A program made the translations under genes and the position numbers. From Thermomonas sp. XSG (GTDB lineage Bacteria; Pseudomonadota; Gammaproteobacteria; Xanthomonadales; Xanthomonadaceae): a stretch of 64,000 nt of DNA. Location: positions 868,001-932,000 of the forward strand of contig NZ_CP061497.1 in assembly GCF_014678725.1 (NCBI RefSeq), read 5' to 3'. Shown here piece after piece: positions 47,248 to 55,975 of this stretch (the stretch's first letter is position 1; each line of letters starts with the position of its first letter). Below the pieces are notes generated by a model that saw nothing but the letters and a program-made list of their open reading frames with translations, did no database searches and was not told the origin of the DNA.

Positions 47248-48159
47248 ATGCAGATCTACACCCACGCTGCCTGCCTGGCCCACGACACCGGCCCCGACCA
47301 CCCCGAGCGCCCGGCACGGCTGCGCGCGGTGCTGCATGCACTGGAAGCCGCGCACCCCGACCTGGATTGGCAGCAGGCGCCGCCCGCCAGCCGCGGCCAG
47401 CTGCTGCGCGTACACGATGCGCATCTGCTCGACGCGGTGCTGGAAACCGCGCCGCGCGAACTGCAGCCGCTGGATCCCGACACCCTGCTGTCACCGCAGT
47501 CCGCCGAGGCCGCGCTGCGTGCCGCCGGCGCCGGCGTGGCGGCGGTGGATGCAGTGATGTCCGGACGCACGCGTCGCGCGTTCTGCGCGGTGCGCCCGCC
47601 CGGCCACCACGCCACCCCGGCAGCGGCGATGGGCTTCTGCCTGTTCAACAACGTGGCGGTGGCGGCGCGGCATGCGATCGACCGGCACGGCCTGGAGCGG
47701 GTGGCGATCGTCGATTTCGACGTCCATCACGGCAACGGCACCCAGGCGATCTTCGAGCGCGACCCCCGCGTGCTCTACGCCAGCTCGCACCAGTGGCCGT
47801 TGTATCCGGAATCGGGCGCACGCAATGAAACGGGCTGCGGCAACATCTTCAATGCGCCGCTGGCGAAGGGCGCCGACGGCGTGGACTTCCGCGCCGCCTG
47901 GCGCGAGGAATTGCTGCCGGCGGTGGACCTGTTCAAGCCGCAGCTGCTGCTGGTATCCGCCGGCTTCGACGGCCACCGCCGCGACCCGTTGGCCGGACTG
48001 CTGCTGGATACCGCCGATTTCGCCTGGCTGACCCGCGAGCTGGTCGCCATCGCCGATCGTCACGCCGACGGCAGGATCGTCTCGACGCTGGAAGGTGGCT
48101 ACGACCTTGCAACCCTGGCCGAATGCGTGGTGGCGCACATCGACACGCTGCGTTTTTGA
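47248..48159 (+). CDS. histone deacetylase-family protein
   Basis: A 303-residue class II HDAC-like amidohydrolase (acetoin utilisation AcuC/acetylpolyamine type). It has 'GPDHPERPARLRAVLHAL' at the start, 'AVRPPGHHATPAAAMGFC' with the catalytic His pair, 'VAIVDFDVHHGNGTQAIF' with zinc ligands Asp/His, 'LVSAGFDGHRRDPLAG' with the third ligand Asp, and 'STLEGGYDLATLA'. It may deacetylate proteins or polyamines. GGAGGG lies before GTG (47245) and ATG (47248); either could start. Confidence 0.93.
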   Translation: MQIYTHAACLAHDTGPDHPERPARLRAVLHALEAAHPDLDWQQAPPASRGQLLRVHDAHLLDAVLETAPRELQPLDPDTLLSPQSAEAALRAAGAGVAAVDAVMSGRTRRAFCAVRPPGHHATPAAAMGFCLFNNVAVAARHAIDRHGLERVAIVDFDVHHGNGTQAIFERDPRVLYASSHQWPLYPESGARNETGCGNIFNAPLAKGADGVDFRAAWREELLPAVDLFKPQLLLVSAGFDGHRRDPLAGLLLDTADFAWLTRELVAIADRHADGRIVSTLEGGYDLATLAECVVAHIDTLRF

Positions 48160-48260
48160 GCGCGCGGCTGAAGGCAACGCAAACGTACCGCATGTGCCGC
48201 GTTTGCCGCTGCTGGCCGCTTCCGGCAAGCTAACGATCCGTTTTTCGCCCCGGATCGCCC

Positions 48261-50561
48261 GTGCGTCCCGTCCTGCGTCTGCTTCCCCTGTCCCTGTGCG
48301 TCGCGCTCTGCCTGCAGGCGCGTGCCGCCGACGACCCGCCGCAGAACTGGCGGCTGTGCCCGATCGGTGACGTGGTGCCGCCCTTCGCCGACGCCATCCG
48401 CGCGCCGGAGGGACTGAATATCGACCCCACCGGGGAAACCCCCACCGACATCGAGGGCGACCTGCTGTCCGGCACCGACGCCAACCCGGTGTTCCAGGGC
48501 AATGTGACCATGCGCAGGGGCAACCAGTTCATGGGCGCGGACCAGCTCACCTTCGACAAGGAGGCGGGCCAGTACGCGGCAGAAGGCAGCGTGCGCTTCC
48601 AGGCCCGCGGCCTGCGCCTGCGCGCGGCGCGCGCCGAGGGCGACCAGGGCAGTGACACCCACACCATGGAAGACCTGCAGTACCAGCTGCTGTCGCGGCG
48701 CGGCAACGGCAAGGCGGACAGCCTGAACCTGGTCGGGGAGCTCGGCAGCCTGCGCGGCGCGACCTTCTCCACCTGCCCGCCGGAGCAGCGCCACTGGGAA
48801 GTGAGCGCGCGCCGGATCGATATCGACACCGATTCCGGCATGGCGGTGGCCCGCGGGGCCAGCCTGCGGGTCGGCAAGGTACCGGTGCTCTACATGCCGT
48901 GGTTCATGTTCCCCACCGATGAGCGCCGGCGCACCGGCCTGCTGTATCCGTCGATCTCCAACTCCGGCCGCAACGGCTTCGACTGGCGCCAGCCGGTCTA
49001 CCTGAACCTGGCGCCTAACTACGACGCCACCCTCAGTCCGCGCTGGATGAGCAAGCGCGGCGCGCTGCTGGGCGCCCAGTTCCGTTACCTGCTGGAGAAC
49101 GGCGAAGGCACGCTGGACGGCGTCTGGATGCCGAATGACGACCTGCGCGACCGCAGCCGCGGGCTGGCCCACTTCGAAGGGGTGCACAACCTGGCGCCGG
49201 ACTGGCAGGCGCGCGCCAGCCTCAACTGGATCAGCGACCCGCGCTACTACGAAGACTTCAGCAGCAGCATCGACGGCCTGTCGCAGGCCACGTCCTACAG
49301 CGCGCTGGGCGTCTACGGCCGCGGCCGCGACTGGACCGCCGGCGTGGTTGCCGATCACTGGCAGCTGGCGGACTACACCCTGACCGACGCGGTGCTGCCT
49401 TATGACCGCCTGCCGCGCGCCTACCTGAACTGGGAACGCCGCGTCGGCGGCCTGCTGCGCGCAGGCGTGGATGCCGAGGCGGTGCGCTTCCATCACCCGA
49501 TCTACGCCGCCGGCTCGCGCGTGGACCTGCGCCCGTGGATCGGCGCCCCGCTGGAAGGCGACGCCTGGTTCCTGCGCCCCACCCTCGCCTGGCGCTACAC
49601 CGGCTATTCGCTCGACCGCGCACTGGGACAGGCGCTGGGCGGGGAATCGCCATCACGCGCGCAATCCATCTTCAGCGTCGACACCGGCCTGTTCTTCGAT
49701 CGCGAAACCCAGGTCAAGGGCAAGCGTTACCTGCAGACCATCGAACCGCGCCTGTTCTACCTGAACGTGCCCTACGAGGACCAGGGCGACATGCCGGTGT
49801 TCGACACCCAGCCGCTGACCTTCAGCTGGAGCCAGCTGTTCCGCGAGAACCGCTATTCCGGCGCCGACCGCCAGGCCGATGCCAACCAGATCACGCTGGC
49901 GGTCAGCTCCCGCATGATCCGCCAGGCGGATGGCTTCGAACGCTTCTCCGCCAGCCTCGGACAGATCCGCTACCTCAAGGAATCGCTGGTGCGGCTGCCC
50001 AACGAGCCGGTGACGGAGAAGGGGCGCTCGGCGTGGGTGGCCGACGTCAACTACGCGCCCACCGACCGCTGGACCATCGGCGCTTCCTACCAGCGCGACC
50101 CGAAATTCAAGCGCACCGACCTCGCCAGCCTGCGCGCGCGCTACCTGCTGCCCGACGAAGGCGTGTTCAATCTCGCCTACCGCTACCGTCGCGCGCTGCT
50201 GGAACAGGTGGACGTCTCCTTCCTGTACCCGCTGAACGCCAGCTGGAGCCTGGTCGGTCGCGGCTACTACTCGCTGCGCGACCGCAAGGCGCTGGAAAGC
50301 CTGGCCGGGGTGCAGTGGGACAGCTGCTGCGTGGCGATGCGCCTGGTCGCCCGCCGCTACGTGCACAACCGTGCGGGCGAGCTGAGCAACGCATTGATGT
50401 TCGAGATCGAACTCAAGGGGCTCGGCTCCGCCGGCCAGGATGCGCGGCGCGCCTTGCGCCGGTCCATCCTCGGCTACAATCGCGACGACCTTTATCTGGT
50501 GCCGCCGCAGACCGCCACGGGCCAGCCTTCCCCGCCCGACAACGCGAACGCCAATCCATGA
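48261..50561 (+). CDS. lptD: LPS-assembly protein LptD
   Basis: LptD with LptE inserts lipopolysaccharide into the outer leaflet of the outer membrane. The 766-residue precursor starts with GTG and has a signal peptide (about 1-23), an OstA/LptA-like beta-jellyroll to about residue 200 and a 26-strand barrel. The four cysteines that form the two essential disulfides are visible: Cys33, Cys172, and the adjacent Cys689-Cys690. lptD-surA-pdxA is the standard operon order, and the stop overlaps the surA start (ATGA). Confidence 0.96.
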   Translation: MRPVLRLLPLSLCVALCLQARAADDPPQNWRLCPIGDVVPPFADAIRAPEGLNIDPTGETPTDIEGDLLSGTDANPVFQGNVTMRRGNQFMGADQLTFDKEAGQYAAEGSVRFQARGLRLRAARAEGDQGSDTHTMEDLQYQLLSRRGNGKADSLNLVGELGSLRGATFSTCPPEQRHWEVSARRIDIDTDSGMAVARGASLRVGKVPVLYMPWFMFPTDERRRTGLLYPSISNSGRNGFDWRQPVYLNLAPNYDATLSPRWMSKRGALLGAQFRYLLENGEGTLDGVWMPNDDLRDRSRGLAHFEGVHNLAPDWQARASLNWISDPRYYEDFSSSIDGLSQATSYSALGVYGRGRDWTAGVVADHWQLADYTLTDAVLPYDRLPRAYLNWERRVGGLLRAGVDAEAVRFHHPIYAAGSRVDLRPWIGAPLEGDAWFLRPTLAWRYTGYSLDRALGQALGGESPSRAQSIFSVDTGLFFDRETQVKGKRYLQTIEPRLFYLNVPYEDQGDMPVFDTQPLTFSWSQLFRENRYSGADRQADANQITLAVSSRMIRQADGFERFSASLGQIRYLKESLVRLPNEPVTEKGRSAWVADVNYAPTDRWTIGASYQRDPKFKRTDLASLRARYLLPDEGVFNLAYRYRRALLEQVDVSFLYPLNASWSLVGRGYYSLRDRKALESLAGVQWDSCCVAMRLVARRYVHNRAGELSNALMFEIELKGLGSAGQDARRALRRSILGYNRDDLYLVPPQTATGQPSPPDNANANP

Positions 50562-51976
50562 CCTTCATCCATCGCCTGCGTGCTCCCCGCTACCTCGCCG
50601 CGCTGCTGCCCGTGCTGCTGCTTGCCGGGGGCGCGACCGCGCAGGACGCCGCGTCCCTCCAGCCGGTCGACCGGATCGCCGCCGTGGTCAACGAGGACGT
50701 GATCCTGCGCAGCGAGCTGGACCGCGCGATCGCCAACATCCGCGCCCAGTACGCCGGCCAGGCCAACCAGCTGCCGCCGGCCGACGTGCTGGAGCGGCAG
50801 GTGCTGGAGCGCCTGGTGCTGCTGCGCCTGCAGCTTGCGCGCGCCACCGACGCCGGCATCACCGCCAGCGACCAGGACCTGGAGCGCGCGGTGCAGGGCG
50901 TTGCCCAGCAGAACAGCATGAGCGTCGACCAGCTGCGCGCGCGGCTGGCGCAGGACGGCATGTCGTTCACCGATTTCCGCAACAGCCTGCGCGACGAGAT
51001 CATCACCCAGAAGCTGCGCCAGAGCTTCGCCCAAGGGCGGATCAACGTCAGCGAGGGCGAGGTCGACGCGGCGATGGCCAATGCCTCCGCCACCGCCAGC
51101 CAGCAGTTCCACCTCGCCCACATCCTGGTGGGCACGCCGGAAGCGGCCAGTCCCGAACAGATCGCCACCGCGCAGAAGAAGATCGAGGGCGTGAAGGGCC
51201 TGATCGATCGCGGCGAGATGACCTTCGCCGCCGCCGCGGTACGCTATTCCGACAGCCCCAACGCGCTGGAAGGCGGCGACCTGGGCTGGCGCGGCCTCAA
51301 CGAGATCCCGCCGTCGTTCGCATCGGTCATCCAGCAGATGCAGGACGGCCAAGTGATCGGCCCGATCCGCGGCCCCAGCGGCTTCCAGCTGCTGCAGCTG
51401 GTCGGCACCCGCACCCAGGCCGCCGCCGGTGGCGAGAAGGTCACCCAGTTCTCGGCCCGCCAGATCCTGGTGAAGGTCGACGACAAGACCGATGATGCCG
51501 CCGCCAAGGCGAAGATCGACACGCTGGCGGCGCGATTGGCCGGCGGCGCGGATTTCGCCAAGCTGGCCAGCGAGGATTCCGACGACGCCACCACCCGCCG
51601 CCGCGGCGGCGACCTCGGCTGGTTCGGCGCCGATACCTACGGCACCGCCTTCGGCATGCAGGTGGCCGCGCTGTCGGACGGGCAGACCTCGGCGCCGTTC
51701 AAGACCGACGCCGGCTGGGTGATCGTGCAGCGCAGCGGCAGCCGCGAGATCGCCGCCGGCGACGAGAACCTGCGCGCGCAGGTGCGCGAGACCATCGGCC
51801 GGCGCAAGCTGGAGGAAGAATGGGACCGCTTCCTGCGCGAAATGCGCGGGGAAGCCTATGTGGATGTGCGCAACGAGGAGGGCAAGTCCAGCCGCCCCGA
51901 ACTGCCGGAAACGGAGAAGGAAAAGCACAAGGTCACGCCGGTCGAGCGTCCCGAGGGTAGCCGCACCGGTTTCTGA
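50558..51976 (+). CDS. surA: periplasmic chaperone/peptidyl-prolyl isomerase SurA
   Basis: SurA escorts outer-membrane proteins, LptD among them, across the periplasm. The 472-residue precursor has a signal peptide (about 1-28), the SurA N-domain ('DRIAAVVNEDVILRSELDRA'), and two parvulin domains: 'LAHILVGTPEAASPEQIATA'/'GWRGLNEIPPSFASVI', then 'ARQILVKVDDKTDDAAAKAK'/'LGWFGADTYGTAFGMQV'. It ends in a longer Lys/Glu/Pro-rich tail than E. coli SurA (428 residues). Confidence 0.96.
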   Translation: MTFIHRLRAPRYLAALLPVLLLAGGATAQDAASLQPVDRIAAVVNEDVILRSELDRAIANIRAQYAGQANQLPPADVLERQVLERLVLLRLQLARATDAGITASDQDLERAVQGVAQQNSMSVDQLRARLAQDGMSFTDFRNSLRDEIITQKLRQSFAQGRINVSEGEVDAAMANASATASQQFHLAHILVGTPEAASPEQIATAQKKIEGVKGLIDRGEMTFAAAAVRYSDSPNALEGGDLGWRGLNEIPPSFASVIQQMQDGQVIGPIRGPSGFQLLQLVGTRTQAAAGGEKVTQFSARQILVKVDDKTDDAAAKAKIDTLAARLAGGADFAKLASEDSDDATTRRRGGDLGWFGADTYGTAFGMQVAALSDGQTSAPFKTDAGWVIVQRSGSREIAAGDENLRAQVRETIGRRKLEEEWDRFLREMRGEAYVDVRNEEGKSSRPELPETEKEKHKVTPVERPEGSRTGF

Positions 51977-51983
51977 GGCGCGC

Positions 51984-52958
51984 ATGCGTCCCCTGCTTGC
52001 GCTGGTTCCCGGCGAGCCCGCGGGCATCGGCCCCGAGCTCGTCGTGCAGGCGGCCCAGCGCGACTGGGACGCGGATCTGGTCGTGTTCGGCGACGCCGAC
52101 ACCCTGTTGCGCGCGGCCGCAGCCATGTCGCTGCCGCTGGCCCTGCATCGCAGTGGCGAAGCCCCGCGCGTACCGCATAGCCTGGAAATCGTGGACGTCC
52201 CGCACCCCGTCCTGGCCGCGTTCGGCAGGCCGGAGCCGGTCAACGCTGCCTCGGTGGTGACCGCGCTGACCAGCGCCGCGCAGGCCTGCCTCGAAGGGCG
52301 GCTGCACGGTCTGGTCACCGGCCCCGTGCACAAGGCGGCGATCAACGAGGGGGGCATCCACTACACCGGCACCACCGGCCTGCTGGCGGCGCACGCCGGC
52401 ACTGAAGTGGTGATGATGCTGGCCAATCCCGCCATGCGGGTGGCCCTGCAGACCGTGCACCTGCCGCTGCGCGAGGTGGCCGACCGGATCACCCCTGGCG
52501 CGCTGGAGCGCACGCTGCGGATCGTCGATGGGGCCCTGCGCACCCAGTTCGGCATCGCCGCGCCGACCATCGCCGTGCTCGGCCTGAACCCGCATGCGGG
52601 CGAAGACGGCCACTTGGGGCGCGAGGAACTGGACGTCATCATTCCGACGCTGGAGCGCCTGCGCCTTGATGGCCTGCGCCTGGTCGGCCCGCTGCCGGCC
52701 GATACCGCCTTCCTGCCCGCCAAGCTGCACGGCTTCGACGCAGTGCTGGCGATGTACCACGACCAGGGCCTGCCGGTGCTCAAGCACGCCGACTTCGCCC
52801 ATGCGGTGAACCTCACCCTCGGCCTGCCCTACCCGCGGGTGGCGGTGGACCACGGCACCGCGCTCGACCTCGCCGGCACCGGCAAGGCCGATCCGTCCAG
52901 CCTGTTCGCCGCCATCCGCTGCTGCACGCAGCTGGCGTCGCGGCGCGCGGGCGCGTGA
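51984..52958 (+). CDS. pdxA: 4-hydroxythreonine-4-phosphate dehydrogenase
   Basis: PdxA oxidises 4-phosphohydroxy-L-threonine in the DXP-dependent pyridoxal phosphate pathway. The 324-residue protein has 'LVPGEPAGIGPELVVQAA' at the N-terminus, 'GLVTGPVHKAAINEGG', the zinc His region 'HTGTTG'-like 'IHYTGTTGLLAAHAG', 'LNPHAGEDGHLGREE', 'MYHDQGLPVLKH' and 'VDHGTALDLAGTGKADPSS'. It starts 7 bases after surA. Confidence 0.96.
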   Translation: MRPLLALVPGEPAGIGPELVVQAAQRDWDADLVVFGDADTLLRAAAAMSLPLALHRSGEAPRVPHSLEIVDVPHPVLAAFGRPEPVNAASVVTALTSAAQACLEGRLHGLVTGPVHKAAINEGGIHYTGTTGLLAAHAGTEVVMMLANPAMRVALQTVHLPLREVADRITPGALERTLRIVDGALRTQFGIAAPTIAVLGLNPHAGEDGHLGREELDVIIPTLERLRLDGLRLVGPLPADTAFLPAKLHGFDAVLAMYHDQGLPVLKHADFAHAVNLTLGLPYPRVAVDHGTALDLAGTGKADPSSLFAAIRCCTQLASRRAGA

Positions 52959-53296
52959 TGGACGAGATCGCCTTCGACGATTTCCTGAAGGTCGAGCTGC
53001 GCGTCGGCCGGGTGCTGTCGGCAGAACCATTCGCGCAGGCGCGCAAGCCCGCCTACGTGCTGCAGGTCGACTTCGGCCCCGAACTCGGCGTGCGAAAATC
53101 CAGCGCGCAGATCACCGTCCACTACCGCCCCGAAGACCTGGTGGGCCGGCTGGTGGTCGCCGTGGTCAACTTCCCCAGGAAACAGATCGGCCCGCTGATG
53201 TCCGAATGCCTGGTCACCGGCTTCCACGACGCCGACGGCGCAGTGGCGTTGTGCGTGCCGGACCGCGACGTGCCGCTGGGGACGCGCCTGCTATGA
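52958..53296 (+). CDS. csaA: CsaA-type tRNA-binding protein
   Basis: A 112-residue OB-fold protein of the CsaA/Arc1p/EMAP-type tRNA-binding family: 'FDDFLKVELRVGRVLSAEPF' at the start and 'GPLMSECLVTGFHDADGAVA' followed by 'LCVPDRDVPLGTRL'. CsaA has chaperone-like activity in export in Bacillus and binds tRNA. The ATG overlaps the pdxA stop by one base (TGATG), and the end overlaps rsmA (ATGA). It is an extra member of the otherwise standard surA-pdxA-rsmA operon. Confidence 0.92.
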   Translation: MDEIAFDDFLKVELRVGRVLSAEPFAQARKPAYVLQVDFGPELGVRKSSAQITVHYRPEDLVGRLVVAVVNFPRKQIGPLMSECLVTGFHDADGAVALCVPDRDVPLGTRLL

Positions 53297-53322
53297 GCCC
53301 GCCCGCCATGAGCCCGCCTGCC
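53293..53322 (+). repeat. tandem 15-base duplication at the rsmA start
   Basis: Two copies of ATGAGCCCGCCYGCC (53293-53307 and 53308-53322) differ at one base and precede the ATG at 53323. Each copy brings its own ATG in frame. Confidence 0.85.
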
Positions 53323-54129
53323 ATGAACACTGGCTTCACCGAACCGGCCAAGAAGCATCTGGGCCAGAACTTCCTGCACGAGAAGGGCGTGATCGAGAAG
53401 ATCGTGCAGGCCATCGATCCACGACCGGGCGATGTGCTCGTCGAGATCGGCCCCGGCCAGGGCGCGCTGACCTTCCCGCTGCTGAGGAAACATGGCGAGG
53501 TCACCGCCATCGAGTTCGACCGCGACCTGCACGCCCCGCTGCAGGCCGCAGCGCGCGAGCACGGCCAGCTGCACCTGATCGAGGGCGACGTGCTGGGGGT
53601 GGACTTCGGCGCGCTGGCCGCGCGGCGCGGCGATGCCCTCGGGCAGATCCGGCTGGTCGGCAACCTGCCCTACAACCTGTCCTCGCCGATCCTGTTCCAT
53701 GCGCTGGACCATGCCGCCGCGATCCGCGACATGCACTTCATGCTGCAGAAGGAAGTGGTGGAGCGCATGGCCGCCGGCCCCGGCAGCAAGGTGTACGGCC
53801 GCCTGAGCGTGATGCTGCAGGCCTACTGCACGGTGACCCCGCTGTTCGTGGTGCCGCCGGGCGCGTTCCGGCCGGCGCCGAAGGTGGATTCAGCGGTGGT
53901 GCGGCTGGTGCCGAAAGCTGCCGAACGCATCCAGGTGCGTGACCGCGCAGTATTCGCCAACGTCGTCCGCGCCGCCTTCGGCCAGCGCCGCAAGACCCTG
54001 CGCAACGCACTCAATGGCGTCGCCGATGGTGCCGCCATCGAAGCTGCCGGCCTGCGCGCGGACGCCCGCGCGGAGCAGGTTGAAGTCGCCGGCTTCGTGC
54101 GCCTGGCCAACCTGCTGGCCGGCGCCTGA
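53293..54129 (+). CDS. rsmA: 16S rRNA (adenine1518/1519-N6)-dimethyltransferase
   Basis: RsmA (KsgA) dimethylates A1518 and A1519 in 16S rRNA late in 30S assembly. The product has 'KHLGQNFLHEKGVIEKIV', the SAM motif 'VLVEIGPGQGALTFPLL' and the catalytic 'VGNLPYNLSSPILFH' (NLPYN). Three ATGs (53293, 53308 and 53323) arise from a tandem 15-base duplication at the start. The first overlaps the csaA stop (278 residues) and the third gives 268 residues, the usual length. Confidence 0.96.
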   Translation: MSPPAMSPPAMNTGFTEPAKKHLGQNFLHEKGVIEKIVQAIDPRPGDVLVEIGPGQGALTFPLLRKHGEVTAIEFDRDLHAPLQAAAREHGQLHLIEGDVLGVDFGALAARRGDALGQIRLVGNLPYNLSSPILFHALDHAAAIRDMHFMLQKEVVERMAAGPGSKVYGRLSVMLQAYCTVTPLFVVPPGAFRPAPKVDSAVVRLVPKAAERIQVRDRAVFANVVRAAFGQRRKTLRNALNGVADGAAIEAAGLRADARAEQVEVAGFVRLANLLAGA

Positions 54130-54159
54130 ATGGAGCCGGCGCGGCGCGCCACGCGCCGC

Positions 54160-54171
54160 TAGAATGTCGGC
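54160..54171 (+). promoter_or_regulatory. TAGAAT -10 box 6 bases before ATG (leaderless-type)
   Basis: TAGAAT (54160-54165), then GTCGGC, then the apaG ATG at 54172. The sequence upstream is GC-rich, without a -35 or Shine-Dalgarno. It lies in the 42-base gap between rsmA and apaG. Confidence 0.5.
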
Positions 54172-54552
54172 ATGAGCAGCAACGATTACCAGTTCGACAT
54201 CGATGTCGACACCCGCTTCCTCGACGAGCAGTCGGCGCCGGAGGAAGACCGCTACGTGTTCGCCTACACCATCCACATCCGCAACCAGGGCAAGGTGCCG
54301 GCGCGGCTGCTGGGCCGCCACTGGCTGATCACCGACGGCAATGGCAAGGTCCGCGAAGTGGTGGGCGAAGGCGTGGTCGGCGAGCAGCCGTGGCTGCGCC
54401 CGGGCGAAGGGTTCGAATACACGTCGGGCGCGGTCCTGGAGACCGACATCGGCACCATGCGCGGCAGCTACGACGTGCTGGCCGACGACGGCACCCGCTT
54501 CGCCGCGCCGATCCCGGCGTTCACGCTGTCCGTCCCGCGCACCCTGCACTGA
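54172..54552 (+). CDS. apaG: Co2+/Mg2+ efflux protein ApaG
   Basis: ApaG is a small fibronectin-III-like beta protein (DUF525) of uncertain biochemical role, linked to divalent metal sensitivity. The 126-residue product, the usual length, has '[20 protein letters not shown]' and '[20 protein letters not shown]' followed by '[19 protein letters not shown]'. It stands between rsmA and apaH, as in E. coli. Confidence 0.96.
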   Translation: MSSNDYQFDIDVDTRFLDEQSAPEEDRYVFAYTIHIRNQGKVPARLLGRHWLITDGNGKVREVVGEGVVGEQPWLRPGEGFEYTSGAVLETDIGTMRGSYDVLADDGTRFAAPIPAFTLSVPRTLH

Positions 54553-54553
54553 G

Positions 54554-55492
54554 ATGGCCGTCTGGGCAATCGGCGACCTGCAGGGTTGCTACGACGTCAC
54601 CCAGCGCCTGCTGGAGAAGATCAACTTCGATCCGGCGGCCGACCGGCTGTGGTTCTGCGGTGACCTGGTCAACCGCGGCGGGCAGTCGATCGAAACCCTG
54701 CGGCTGGTGCATTCGTTGCGCGAGCAATGCGAGGCGGTGCTGGGCAACCACGATCTGTCGCTGCTGGCGGTGGCCGAGCGCACCCCGGACGAACAGCGCC
54801 GGGTGAACCCGGACCTGCAGGGCGTGCTGTTCGCGGAGGATGCGCCGGAGCTGCTGGCCTGGCTGCGCGGACGCCCGCTGGCCCACGTGGACCGCAAGCT
54901 GGGCTGGATGATGGTGCACGCCGGGCTGGCGCCGAAATGGACCACCCACCTGGCCGAGAAGCACGCCCGCGAGGTCGAAGCCCGGCTGCGCAGCGACGGC
55001 TACCGCAAGCTGCTGAAGAACATGTACGGGGACGGCCCGGACTGGTCGCCGCGACTGCAGGGCAGCGACCGTGACCGCGCCATCATCAACATCTTCACCC
55101 GCATGCGCTATTGCAGTCCGCGCGGACGCATCGCGTTCGAACACAAGGGCGCGCCGGGCACCCAGCCACCCGGCCTGTACCCCTGGTTCTCGGTCCCCGG
55201 CCATGCGCCGCGCGACCTGAAGATCGTCTGCGGCCACTGGAGCACGCTCGGCCTGTTCATCGGCCACGGCGTGCACGCCATCGACACCGGCGCGGTCTGG
55301 AGCGGCAAGCTGACCGCGCTGCGGCTGGATGGCGAGGACTTCCAGCTGGTGCAGGTGCCCGGCCGCGACGTGCCGGCGCCGGCGCCGAGGCAGCGCCCAC
55401 CGCGCCACGGCAACAAGCCGCATGGCAACCACGGCCCGCGCCGCCACGAGGGCGGCCGCGCGCCCGAAGGCCAGGGTCAGGCGCGCTCGTAG
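54554..55492 (+). CDS. apaH: symmetrical bis(5'-nucleosyl)-tetraphosphatase
   Basis: ApaH hydrolyses Ap4A to two ADP and can decap Np4-RNA. The 312-residue protein has the metallophosphoesterase motifs 'WAIGDLQGCYD', 'FCGDLVNRGGQS' and 'AVLGNHDLSLLAVAE', and later 'VCGHWSTLGL'. It is about 35 residues longer than usual because of a basic Pro/His/Arg/Gly-rich tail after about residue 275. It starts one base after apaG, and its last 16 bases overlap the convergent folA gene. Confidence 0.96.
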   Translation: MAVWAIGDLQGCYDVTQRLLEKINFDPAADRLWFCGDLVNRGGQSIETLRLVHSLREQCEAVLGNHDLSLLAVAERTPDEQRRVNPDLQGVLFAEDAPELLAWLRGRPLAHVDRKLGWMMVHAGLAPKWTTHLAEKHAREVEARLRSDGYRKLLKNMYGDGPDWSPRLQGSDRDRAIINIFTRMRYCSPRGRIAFEHKGAPGTQPPGLYPWFSVPGHAPRDLKIVCGHWSTLGLFIGHGVHAIDTGAVWSGKLTALRLDGEDFQLVQVPGRDVPAPAPRQRPPRHGNKPHGNHGPRRHEGGRAPEGQGQARS

Positions 55493-55968
55493 TCGACGAA
55501 ATCGAACGCGAACAGGTGCGCCGCATCCGCCGGATGGTGGATGCGCGCGGCTTCCCGCCAGCGCTGCGCGTCCAGGCGCGGGAAGAACGCGTCGGCGCCC
55601 TCGACCGCGGTATCGACATGGGTCAGGTGCAGGTGGGTGGCCTGCGGCAGCGCCAGCGCATAGACCTCGCCGCCACCGATCACGCACAGCTCGTCGCATT
55701 CCTCCGCCGCCAGCGCAAAGGCCGCTGCCAGGGACGCCACCGCCTGCATCCCGGCGAACGGCACCGCGCCACCGCGGGTCAACACCAGGTTGGTCCGCTT
55801 CGGCAGCGCGCGACCCAACGACTGCGCCGTCCTGCGTCCCATCAGTACAGGTTTGCCCAGGGTCAGCGCTTTGAACCGCCGGAGGTCGTCGGGCAGGTGC
55901 CAAGGAAGTGCGTTGCCGCGGCCGATGGCATGGTTGCGATCCAGCGCGGCGATCAGCGAAACGCGCAT
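55477..55968 (-). CDS. folA: dihydrofolate reductase
   Basis: DHFR reduces dihydrofolate to tetrahydrofolate with NADPH. The 163-residue enzyme has 'VSLIAALDRNHAIGRGNALP' followed by 'WHLPDDLRRFKALTLGKP' with the catalytic Asp, 'VLMGRRTAQSLGRALPKRTN' and 'ELCVIGGGEVYALALPQATH'. It lies directly after thyA on the same strand, the usual folate pair, and its 3' end overlaps apaH. Confidence 0.97.
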   Translation of the reverse strand: MRVSLIAALDRNHAIGRGNALPWHLPDDLRRFKALTLGKPVLMGRRTAQSLGRALPKRTNLVLTRGGAVPFAGMQAVASLAAAFALAAEECDELCVIGGGEVYALALPQATHLHLTHVDTAVEGADAFFPRLDAQRWREAARIHHPADAAHLFAFDFVDYERA

Positions 55969-55975
55969 GGCCGGC

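Noticed and set aside
52955-52958. GTG at 52955 as the csaA start
   Set aside because: It adds only one residue. The ATG at 52958 overlaps the pdxA stop in the common TGATG form and matches the usual CsaA N-terminus.
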